64,000 nt of DNA, from positions 744,001 through 808,000 of the forward strand of contig CP060756.1 in assembly GCA_023205875.1 (NCBI GenBank), in the 5' to 3' direction. Below, piece by piece: positions 46,498 through 58,400 of this stretch; the first letter of the stretch is position 1; every line of letters begins with the position of its first letter. A model generated the notes under the pieces. The model was not told where the DNA came from, made no database searches, and worked only from the letters and a program-made list of their open reading frames with translations. Source of the stretch: Chloropicon primus (lineage: Eukaryota > Chlorophyta > Chloropicophyceae > Chloropicales > Chloropicaceae). The position numbers and the translations under genes are program-made.

Positions 46498-49400
46498 TTA
46501 CTCGACGTCAAGGAACATGCAGACTCCCGCAAGGATCCACTTCAGTTCGCCGTGGTCCTTCTTGAACTTGAGCTGGGCGGTAAAGACCTCCTGCCTGAAC
46601 CTGCACTCCGTGACGTACACGGGGCACTGGTACACGTCCCTCATGTCCGCCTTATCTGCCGTGACAGCCTTCACTTGGATGACTGGCATCTTGTAGAACA
46701 GCTCCTTTGGCCGCGAGTCTTCGAGGGCGTTAGCCTTCTCATCGATTCTCGCGCCCTCGAGAGTGAGCCCGTGGATGTAAGCGCCGTCCCTTGGAGGCGC
46801 CTCGATCTGATCCACTTGCTTCTTGGTGACCTCCGTCACGATCTTGGTCTTGTCCAGAGGCCAGTCGTTCCTCCTGGCGGTGGTCTGCATCACGGCCGTG
46901 AGGAAGGACTGTGGGTTGAACAGAGCACCCAGCCAGACGACCTTGGGCAAGCTCATGTCCGTAGTCCAGTCTGTGAGCTGGGCGTGCCTCTCGATCAAGT
47001 TCTGAAGCCAGCTTCCGAGCGGCCTGAGAGACGCGTAAGCGTACTTCATCCAGGTGCCAGGAATCTGATCGTTGGCTAGACTGTACATCAAGTTCTCCAT
47101 GGACTCCGTCATCGTGAGGTCACCCTTGAGACCCAGGTTCAACTCCACCAGGCTCGCTCTGAGGATGCCCAGGAGCAAGTTCATTCTCTCGCACTCCTGG
47201 ATGGCCACCATCGTGTAGGGCGACTGGTCCTCCCCGTCCGACCTGATCTCCTCCATGTCAAAGACCTCCGGAAGCTTCTCCAGCATCTCGTCGAGGACCA
47301 TCTTGGTCTTCTCCTCGACGCTGACCCCGCCCCCACCGCCAGCCTCCCTTGGCTGGAGCAGGAGAACCGACTTGCCGTACGTCTCGGTCTCTCTGAGCTT
47401 GTAGCCAATCTCAGCGTTTGGATGCAATCCAACCGAGAGTGGGGTGTCCATCGGCATCGTCTCCTCAACAAAGTCCATCACCTGCACCTTGTTCAGGGTC
47501 GATGGAGGGGACGTGAATCCTGGGAACATCTCCATTGGCTCGAGCGCAGCCTCCACAAAGTACTTTTTGAGGTAAGCCATCGTCAAGCGACGATCCCAGT
47601 CTTCCACGACGTGGCCCCCGTACATGATCTCGCCAAAGATGTACTGCAAGTCATCCCAAGGCACAGAGTTGGCGTTCTCAAGGTAGTTGTACGCGCACTG
47701 GGCGCAGCAAAGAAGGTCTCCCGTGTTGAAGGGATAGTTCATGTTCCACCCGATACCCGACTGAGCCCCGGGCAAGTTTCCGACGCCGTACTTCTTCCTC
47801 TCGAGCAAGGCCGAGTGGAAGTAGCACAGGGCGAAGATGATGCTCCTGAACTCGCCAGGCTTGGCACAGTTCTCGAGGTACTCCTCCTCAAAGTTGCTGT
47901 ACGCCCTCAGAATGTTCTCCTTCAGGCCCATCGTAGGCTCATTCGTCAGCTTGATGGAGTTCTGAAGCAGCGAGATGGGGAGGCCCCTCTCGAGGATTGG
48001 TGGTGGCTCCGCAGACAGGAAGAGTCTGAAGTCCTCGTGTGCGCCCTCCGCGAGCTTGTCCACGGCCTTCTCGAGCGGCCCGGAAGTCCAGTCGATCGTC
48101 AAGTGAATGTTCTGAAGAAGGACCCATCCACCATTCTTGTGCGCATGCTTGAGATAGCTGATCGCCTTCTCCTCCTGACCTTGGCCAAGACTGACACTGT
48201 TGTAGTTGCCCGCGTCTCTGGAGATGCCGAAGTTCTTTCCGAGGGCCTCGACGCTTACAGCGACGTCGACACCGGGACTGAGGAACACAAAGATTGGAGT
48301 GCCAGGCTTGGCGTCCTCGAAGCTCCTCTCCAAGTTGAAAGGAACGCTCTCAGTGAAGGAGGAGCCCAAAACGTTTTCTACGAACTTCTGAATCGCAGCC
48401 GGAAGACGGTCTGGTCGGAGCGTCCTCATCATCAACAGCTTGTTGAACTCAGAGGCCTTGCGCCACTCTCCGGGGTACGATTCGGTCTCGCAGTACTCGA
48501 GCTCGAACCACTCCTTCCAGCGCTTCGTGGATCCCAGGATGTCATCAGGCAAGGTAGTGAAAGCCTCCAATTCGGACAAGGCTGTCAGAGCCTCCCACGC
48601 ACTCTCCGGAAGCCAGTCGCCAAGAGCGTTCGGCTTGCCCTTTACCCTGGGGCCCTTCAAGAGGTGGTCCAGCGATTGCGCGTCGAGTTCTCCCTTGGAC
48701 TTCAAAATCTTGAACGCCAGCTCGGACGCGGCGATCAGCCTGTGCCTCTCGAAGATACCTTGCGTGATGTACCTGAAGATAGTGATGGACATCGTCTCCA
48801 TGATCTGCTTGATCTCCTCGGGAGAGTTTCCTTCCTTTGGCTTCTCTTCCGTTCCCTCGGCAGGCTGCTCTCCCTCGACAGCTTCCGCTTCTTCCTCTTC
48901 CTTGGGCTCCTTCTTTGGCATCCCAAGATGAATTCCCTTGACAAGAATGTACATGTAGTTGGCCATCGAGAACTGGTAGACACGGTCGAGGTTGTTCAGC
49001 TCGTTCACGACGAAGTACATCAAGGAACCCCTGGCTGCAATGGACCTGTAAGTCTCCCTAGCAGTAGCAATGTTCTCGGACGTGACCTTGGCATCCTCGA
49101 CTTTCTGTGCGATGTCAATCGCAGTCTTCTTGGTCTCCTCGAGGTTCTCCACGAGCTCGACGTCTTCCAAGATGTCACCCTTTGCGTTCGCGAGCTTGAA
49201 AAGAAGGTTGTCCTCCAGCTCGTTCAGGGTGATGGTGTACTGAGCAAGCGTCTTGACCAGGTCCGCTGCCTCGCGCTGCAAATCTGGGCGAAGGTTCTCC
49301 ACGACGACGGCGAGGATCTGGTCCTCCAGACCCTTCTCAGTCACGCAGAAGTTCACCAAAGTCGTCTGCGCGTTGATCTCAGGTCTGTAGTGGGGGTTCG

Positions 49401-52400
49401 AAAGCTTGGTCTGCAGGAAGAGCTTGAAGTTTGGATCGTACTCGATCTCCTTCTCGCCGAGCTTGATCAGCAAGGTCCTTCCACGAGTGGAAGTCTCCCT
49501 GCCAATCACGGGGTTTAGCACGGCGTCGATCTCCTCGCCCATGTTCTCGATCAGGAGAGGAATTCCGTTCTCCATGCACTGCTCCACGGTGTCGAGGTAC
49601 CTATCCTGGCTCAACTGGATGATCTTGAGGCCGTTGCTCTCCTCCTTGTTGATGACCCACTTCACTCCCTGGAGCTGAGGGTCAATCATCAGGCTCCACC
49701 TCGCGGCGTTGCTCATGATGGCTCCGTTTCCAACGGACAGCGGGTCAGTTGGAAGGCCTTCCTGGTTCCACTGAGCCTTCAGGGACTCGTCCGTGAGAAT
49801 ATCCAAGGGAGCGATGCCCTCGCTCATTGGGATTTGCCTCTCGGACATATCGGGCAGCCACTTCATGTTCACGAGCTTCTCCCTGTAGTTGATATCAAAT
49901 GGACCAGCGTAACTCACGAAGGACGAGGCCAGGAGGACGTCTCCGATGAGCTTTCCTTCCATGACGTTGAACTTCTCGATGCTCTCGCCCCAACGGACCC
50001 TCTCGCCCGACAGTCCGTTGATGAGGCGATCCGCAAGGGCCTTCTTGCTGGCAGTCTTGTCGGCCTGCGCAATGGCCCTGTTCTTGTCCTCCGTGGCCTT
50101 CATGAGGTTGTCCTCCAAGGAGGCCACCCTGTCCTGCAGCTCCTTGACCTTGGACCTAATTCCCTTGAGCTTCCTGTTCGCGTCATTCAGCTTCTTGTTG
50201 GCATCCGCAAGCTTCGCACGCTTTGGAGCGACAACTTCATAAATTCTGTAGTACTTGCAAATGTTGATCACCCAGGCACACAGACCCGCAGCGGCGGAGG
50301 ACTTGGCCCTGATGTTGTCAGCAGTGAAGTTAGGATTGCTCATGTAATCCTTCTCCACCTTCTCGACGCAGTTCACTGGGGTGTTGTCCTTGTCGAAGTC
50401 CTTCAGGGACTGCAAGAAGGCGTCCACCTTGTTCATCATCTTTTTGCCAGCCTGCCAGGACAGATCCTTGGGGATCTTACCCTTTGGTGCCGTCAAAATC
50501 ATGCACGCGGCGGCGACGTTCACGATCTCCTCAGAGGGAGAACCGAAGGTCTTCAGTTCTCCGAGGGAGGCCTTGTCCAAGGAATCCAGGGCAGCCTCAG
50601 CCTCAGCGATGATTGGCTCGGCGGCCTTCAAGTCCTCCTCACACTCGGCTTGGAAAGCCGTCACCTCTTCTGCGATCTTGGCGCAGGCCTCCTCGTCATC
50701 TCGGGAGGACTCGACTGCCTGATCGACGACGCCCTTCTCCTGACCAATGCTCGCAATGAGCGCATCTGTCGTGGTCTTCTTCTCCTCGACGATGATCTGC
50801 TCTTGCTTGAGACTCAGCTGCAAATCAGCGACTTGCTGGCTGGCTTGGACGATCTTGTCCACACCATTCTCCAACCTCTCTCTGGACTTGATCAGGCCCG
50901 CGCGCTTGTCCGCGAGCAGGCTCTGGTAGAGAGAAATCAGCTCAAGATAACTCTTTGGGGTCGTGTAGGCGTACCTCCTCTGGACAATCTTGAAGTCCGC
51001 GCAGGCCTCTGCGACGGACTGGTGCACAAACGCCATGTGGTAGGCCAGGTTCTCCTGCACTTCATCCTCCAAGTCTGGAATGTTGTTCAGGAACTTCTGA
51101 GCGACACTGACGAGGGCCTCGAACGGCCAGTCGGTGAAGTAGTCGTAAACGGTGCAGTTGATGAGGGCTGGGAACTGCCTCGCCCAGACCTTGAAGTTCT
51201 CCCCGACTGGAGAGAAGCACATGACGATGTGCAGGTACTTCCTCACCTTGCTGATGAAGAAGTTCCAGCAGTTATCGGTGCTGTCGACGATGCCAGCTTG
51301 CTTGACCTCGCTGCGGACTGCATTGCAGACGTTGTCTCTCTCCTCCTGGGTGAACACATCGGCGACGTATCCCGTGGCCAAGAAGTCGTTGATGTAAACC
51401 AAGAACCTCTGATCCACGATCTGGTTGTCCGTGATCAAGAAAGTCGTTGGCATGGACTTCACTCCCGCTCTGTGGTACAGGGACAAGAAGAATTCTTTGA
51501 AGTCCGAAATGCCGTAGCTTCCAGTGATCTGGATCTGGAACGTCTCCTGGTCGCTCACAAAGGCTGCGAGGCGAGCCAAGGACTGCTTTCCGCTGCCACC
51601 GACACCAACGAGAACGGCGTTTCCTCTTGGCTGACCGATGATGCGGGTGATCCTCGTGATGTGCTCGATGGCTTGGTCAAAGAGCACGAGGTTCATCGCA
51701 GGGTTTCCGCCGTTGTACTCCTCGAGCTTCTGCTCCAGGAGCTTTTTCAGGGAATCCATTCCCGTGATGCTCGAGTACACGGGCTCGTCGTCCGCCGAGA
51801 AGGACGTGAAGCTGGTGAAGAGTCTAGGGAGCTCCTCGATCTCCGCGGCATCTTGGTCCTCGAAGTACTTCTTGGTGAGCATGGTGCGGATCTCCGAGAA
51901 CTTGGAGCGGTCGGATTCCGTCACCAGCCTGTCCAGGAAAACTCTCTCGCACTCGTGCACCCACAAGCGAACGATCTGCTTGGTGGAAGTGAAGAACTCT
52001 GGGGTCGTTCTGCACATGCCTTGGACGACCGAGCTGAGCTCTCTCAAGTTGAACTGGTAGTGGAACTTGACCGCGCTAGGCAGGAACGTGTTCATCACTT
52101 GCTTGTGCAGCTCAATAGTCGCGTTGATGACCCTCTCCGAGTAATCCTGGAGCTCGGCGCCGAAGGGCGCCATGTGACCATCGAAGATTCCGTGGTAGAT
52201 GGACTTGAGCACATCCGCATCGGGCATCTGGACAGCCAACGTCAAGAAGTGCCTCTGCATACGAGGCGTGAGCGTGAAACTTCCCGCTGTTGGGTTCATA
52301 CTAGCGCACAGCTGGCACTTCATGATCTCCTTGAGGAGAATCTTCTCCTTGTCGTACCAGCCGCCGTAGTCAACGTACTGCCTGACAATCTCAATCGCGC

Positions 52401-55400
52401 CTTGGGTGTCGTACTTGTCCTTGTTCGGCATGTTCATGTCGTCGATGAAGTAGATGAGGCGCTTGGAGCCCGGTGGGCCGTAGCGCATGCCGGACTTCTT
52501 CTCCAAGGGCGCCTCGAGGGTTGGCTGAAGATCCCACGCCTCGGTGAAGGAGTTCATGGAGACGGTGCACTGGGTCACCTCCTCCGCGTCCATGCTGGAG
52601 AGCTTGGACTGCATGATCGCGGTCTTTCCGGTTCCCGTGTTTCCGACGAACATGACGTAGTGCTTGTTCTCAAAGAGGGAATCCAAGAGGTACGTCAGCC
52701 TTGACGTCTCCATGGTTGGCACGAAGATCTTGCCGAAATCATTCTCTGGAGAATACAAGTACTGGGGGACTTTCTCGTGCCAGTGGGTCATCGTTGGAAC
52801 GGCGTTGCCCTCCCCGTCGGTCTCGGAGACGAAGTAGTCGAAAACGAGGCCCTTGTTTGGGAATTGGACCACCTTGAACTCGGACTGCCACCACTTGCTA
52901 AATTCTGTGGCAAAGTCGTTCACCTTGTCCACAAGCATGGCGCCTCCGATCGCCCACACGCAGGCAAAGACGAAGTGGTGCTCCATGAGGACCTGATCCG
53001 GCCTTGGAGCGTTCTCCTCCTTTGGAATGATGCCCTCAAGAATCTTGCAAATTCCTTGCGCCATGGAGACGCCCGACAATGGAATGATCGTCTTGAAGTT
53101 CCTTCTGCAGAACTCCAACGACTTGTCGAGGTACTTCGCGAACAAGGTCGACAGAATGCTCCTGTAATTCGTGGCACTCTGCTTCCCGATCCAAGAGTCG
53201 ACCACTGGCTGGACGCCGACATCAGTCTCGTTCACGTAGATGACTCCACCTCTGGACACCGTCGCCGGGGAGCAGTGAATCATGTGGTTGATCTCCAAGA
53301 GAAGCCTCATGGTAGAGGTCAAGGGGATTCTCTCGTTACTCGCGAGGGTAAGCATCTTGTTGTCGTCCATCACCGTGTTCATGGACTCGATCCACTCCGC
53401 GTCAATGTCGCCGTCGAGCACAATCCACTGGTGAGCGAACGTGTCGTTGTTCGACATGTCCCTGAAAGTGGTACTGATGAGACCCTCGTTCCACTCGCGG
53501 GTCGCGCGGTTGACGTATCCGTACAACTCGTTACGGGTCACAGCCTTTGGGTTGAGAGGCTTGGCTTGAGTCTTCTCACCAATAATCTGCTGGGCCTTCA
53601 GGAGGGTCTTCCAGATTGCCGTCTTTCCCGAGCCCGCGGGACCGAGAAGGAAAACACTCCATCTGACCTCAAAGATTTCTCTGAGCTGGCTGACCTTCAA
53701 GCGGAAAACATCGTCCGTCTGGTAGTCCAACTCAGCTCCAGCCTTCTTGACCGCCTCCTCGAAGACGTCGTCGATGGCCCTTGGAACCTTGCTGAGCGTG
53801 TTTGGGAAGAGGTCCTCCAACAAGCCCATGAAGATTCGGGAGTCGTCGGTGGTCAACTTTCCAAGGTTGAAGTCACGCAATGCACGGAGCAGGACCTTGT
53901 CCTCGGACAAGTCGGGAGAAGACCTCTTCATTCCTCCAGCAACGTAAAGGGTGGTCTTAATGGCCCTCAGTTTCCAATCGTAGTGAGCCGACTTGGAAAG
54001 CAGGTCTCCACTCAAGGAGTACAAGATGACGAACTTCCTGGCAAGAAGCTTGGAGTCTTGGAATCCCTCGGCCATGAGCATGACCTCGCAGATAAGTGCG
54101 AGGTCAGGCACGCACATCGACACTGGCCTGAACAGGGCCTTGAGAGACTCTGGCAGCTCGGCTCTTCCAGGGTAGCCAGGGTTCATCGTGATGAAGGCCA
54201 TCGCGGATGGAATCAACTTGACGTCCACGTCCTCAAGAATGAAGGATGGCTTCTGGGCACGGATGGCATCGAGCACCGATTTGTACTGGGTGGAGCACAC
54301 ACTCAGCACAGCGACGGGGATTCTGTTGAACTCATCAAAGCAACCCCAGGCTCCGGTCTGCGCCAGACCCTTGTAGATGCTGCCCATGGTCTTGTAATCC
54401 ATCTGGTCACTGCAGTTGTAGACGTACACCTGAACACCAAGGCACCTTCCAAGATCCTTGACCGTCTCCGTCTTTCCGGTACCGGCAGGACCAGCAGGAG
54501 CTCCGCCCAACACGAGACGCTGGGCCTGGGTCAAAGTGATGTAGCACCTATCCGTGAGGGGGGTGATGCAAAGGCAGCCGCAGTTGCCGATGTACTCGTA
54601 GCCGTACTTGATGGTGGCATCGCAAATGTCGACCTTGACCTCCTTGGTCTCCTCGTGCTGGAAGTACCTCAGCTGGGACTGCCACTGGAAGCACGTCCCG
54701 GCCTCCACCTTCTCGTCAATGAAGCGCAGGACAACGTCTCTGGCGTGGACGTCCAAAGTGCAGAGCGTGATGAGCTTCTTTCTGTCGTTCTTCGTCAGCT
54801 CACCGGTGATCAGCTCGACGATGTCAGAGATCTGGCTCACTTGTCTGTCGTACTCCTCCTTGAGGACCTCCGTGTTGCCATCCTCAAGCTGCTCGAACGC
54901 CTCGTTCATCTGCTGAGTGAACATCACTCTCGTGATCACGACGGTCATTTGGGTCGAGTTCTCCAAGATCCACTTCTGGCGAGGCTTCTCCTCGTAAACG
55001 GGAAGGGCGGTCTTGAACTCGTAGCTCAAGGCCTTCTGCATGGCTGCGACAACGGTGCCCAACCAGTTCTCCACGGGGCCGTCGCACACGCAATCGGCCG
55101 CAAACTTGACGTACTCCATCTCCTTGCTGTACATGCCAATGGCAGTCTTCGTCACTTCGCCCTTCTCGTTGGTCTGGAATTCCAGCTTGGACACCGTGTC
55201 GAAGTTCTTTGGCAGATGCTTCTCGATAGACAGCGGGTTGTTTCCCTTGGACAACATGTCGAGCAAGTCGGCCTGAGAGACGAAGTAGAACCTTGGGAAG
55301 ATCATTCTCTTGGTCTCCAAGTACTCGTTCAAAGCCTTCTCGCACAGCTCAAGCTCAACGAGCATGTTGTCGAGCCTCTCCTGGAAGCCCTCCTGGTTGC

Positions 55401-58400
55401 AGGCCTCCACAACATTCGTGGTGTTTGGGGCATTGCTCATCAGGTCGATGAAGTCCGCGTTGATCCCGTCAAAGCGCTTGGAGTCCTCAGGAAGCTGAAC
55501 TCTGATGTCAGAACTGTGGATGAAGATGCTCTCAAGAGCGCTCCACTTTCTCTGGACGTCCTTCCACGACGCGAGCACGAAGTCAACGTTTCCAAGCTTT
55601 GTCTGCCAGGACGTGACCATTTCCAAGAACTTTGGGTTGCTCTGGACGTGCTTGCCGCTTCCAACGTTTTGGAGGATGACGTTGTCGTTCTCCAGGGCCT
55701 CCATCACCAGCTCGTCCACGGAGACGGACAAGACCTCGGAGTCTGGGAACGGCGTGAAGATCAGGGAGAAGGAAGCCCAAGTCTCCTCGACCTTCTTGAG
55801 GACCTTCTCTACGACGACCTCCTTCTGGGCCCTCTCCACGATCTCGCTGACGAGCTCCAGGTGGTTGTGCAGCTCCAAAGAGAGGAGGCCTCCGAGGGTG
55901 AAGTTCTCGTCCAAGGTGAACTGCTTTCCGGTTGCTCTCATGATCTGCTTCACGTGCCTGTCGCGAATGAACGGCTGGTGCAAGTCATCCACCAGAGGCA
56001 GCGAGGTCACCATCACCTTGACCATGCCCTCCAGCTTCTCAAACGCTTGGAAGCCTCTGAGGGCCTTGTTGAGCCCCTTGATCTGCTTCTGGATCTTCTT
56101 GCAGCCCATCGTCAAGTACTCCGTGTCGATCTTCTCCCAGAGAATCAGCTTCCACTCGTTGAAGGTGAATACGACGTACCCGATCATGTCCCACAACTCC
56201 TTCAAGTACCCGAGCTCCTCATCGCAGCGCCTCAGCTGCACGTAATCCGAGACAAAGAGCTCAAACAAGTCCTGGCACTCGTTGAGGTACTTGGCCTCAT
56301 TGATGATGTCGGACAGGGAGCCGTGGACACTTCCGCCGTTCTTGAAGCTGTCGATCGTGTTGTAGGCCTGCTGGACCTCCTCGACGGTGGACTCTTCTCC
56401 CGCAACCTTGAAGGGAGCGTCCTTCTGGAAGTTCTTTCTGAAGGTCTCAACCTTGACCTGGAAGCCATCACTGCGGGAGCGGATGTCCCTCGCCTCGAGG
56501 AGTTGTACCTCCTGAAGGGAATCCTTGGCCTGGGCCATTCTCTTCTTCAAGATTTCCCAAGAGTGTGGAATGTTGTCGAGCTTGTCAATCGTGCTATCTG
56601 GAAGCGTGATCTTGTAGCTCTGCAGGAGGGTGACAGTCTGCTTCAGAGGCTCGAAGGCGTTGTCGGTCTCATCCAAGCGCTTCCTGATGTCCCTGATGCA
56701 GCCCATGACCTCGTACAAGAGCTTCTGCTTGTCAACAGGCTCTTTCTCTTTCTCTTCCTCTTCCGCTCCTTCGGGAGCTGGCTCCTCTCCGTCGATGGAG
56801 GTGCTTGGAACCAAGTGGTCCGTCTGGTCGAGAATCTTGAAAGAGTTCTCGATGAACACGTGCAAGTCGTTCATCGTGCTGATGACCTTGTTCGACAGGT
56901 AGTTTGTGAACAGGTAAATCCACTTGGTGACCCAGGTCGACAGCGCCTGCTTGATGGGCTTGGAGTTGATCCTGATCCAGCCAATAGTCATGCTCGTTGG
57001 CAACGCATGGATCTCCTCCTGGATCAGCTTGTACTTCTGCACCTGCTCGTCGAAGCTCTCCAAGGAGGGCTCAGACTCGCCTTCAAGGAACTCGGCGAGA
57101 GAGGCTTGCAGGTCGTTGACCCACAAGTACTCGTACTTCCTGTACGAGTCCTTGAACTCGATGCACTTTCCTTCGTTCGCAATCACGATGGATTGAACCT
57201 CACTCATGGCGTCCAGGATCATGTAGTCTTCCTCGAGCTCGACCTGGTAGTTGCCATCCGTGTCGAGCCTCTTAAGCAAGGAGCCGACATTCAAGAAGTC
57301 CTTGAGCCAGCTGTTGAACATGTCCCTGACTCCTCCGCCACCTCCGCTCTCTCCGACGTCAGGACGCCAGACGATATTTGGAGCAGCGAGCTCGAGAGAG
57401 ATCTCGAGCAAAGGACCCTCCGCACCCTTTGTGTTCGCCCCCGCGTCGATCTGCTTGTGGAGCTGGTTCAGGGAAGCCAAAATAGCTTGGGAGATGCCCG
57501 AGGTGATGATGTCCGAGGCGTACTCGACGTAAGCCTTCCACGCCGGGGCGCCCTTGGAGACCTTGAGAATGCGGTTGGAGTTTGCAAGGTTCTTCTTGAT
57601 TCCCTTTCCTCCCTCCTCAATGGCCGCGTAACGCGCTGACCTCACGGCCTCGTGCGCCTCCTTAAAGTCCGAAACGCTGTACACCTGTCCCTCCTTCCTC
57701 TCGAACATGGTGTTCTCCTCCCAGGACTTCAAGATCTCTCTGGTGGACTCAATGTTGGACTTGATGACCGTCAAGGTCTTGTGCAGCTCCTTGACCATGT
57801 TCATGACCTCGCTGATGTAGTTGTCGATCTTGTGACTGTTCCAGTTCAGGGTGTCGAGGCCCTTCTCAAGAGCCTTGTCGATGTCTTCCAGCTTCTTCTC
57901 AAAGAGAGGCTTCTCCACTGGCAGCAGCTCCTTTTGGATCGTGTTGTAGATCGTGCAAATGACGTCCAGGTTCGCGATGTAGCTGCGGAGCTCGTCGTTC
58001 CTCTCGTAAATCTTCATGGTGGAATCCGGCACCGTGAAGCCGAGCTGCAAGAAGTACTTGACCTCCCTCAGCATCCTGACCAGCACGGGGTCGAAGTTCA
58101 CCTTGACCATCGAGAACTCCCCGTGCTCGACCCTGATGAGGAGGGAACACTTCAACTTCTCCTCGATCGCGACCCCGACCTCCCCGGTCCACTTGTTGTA
58201 CTGTGCCTTCTCGTAGTCGCAAAGCACGGCGTGGGTCTGAGTGTAGGACTTCAAGAGCTCTTCGTACTCCTGCGAAGCGTTCGTCTCCTTGAAGTTCTTG
58301 AACTTCTGCATCGGCTGCTCGATACGTGCTTTGAGGCCCTGAACCCAGGACACGGCCCCGGAGCTAGGAGCCTTGTTGTTCGTGATACAAGGCGACTCCT

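Noticed and set aside
52777-57639. A 1620-codon open frame on the plus strand opposite the dynein gene (and similar ones at 47422-49518, 49834-52704, 57652-60183)
   Set aside because: Codon-aligned antisense frames of a strongly biased gene; the translations are Leu/Val/His-rich without domains.
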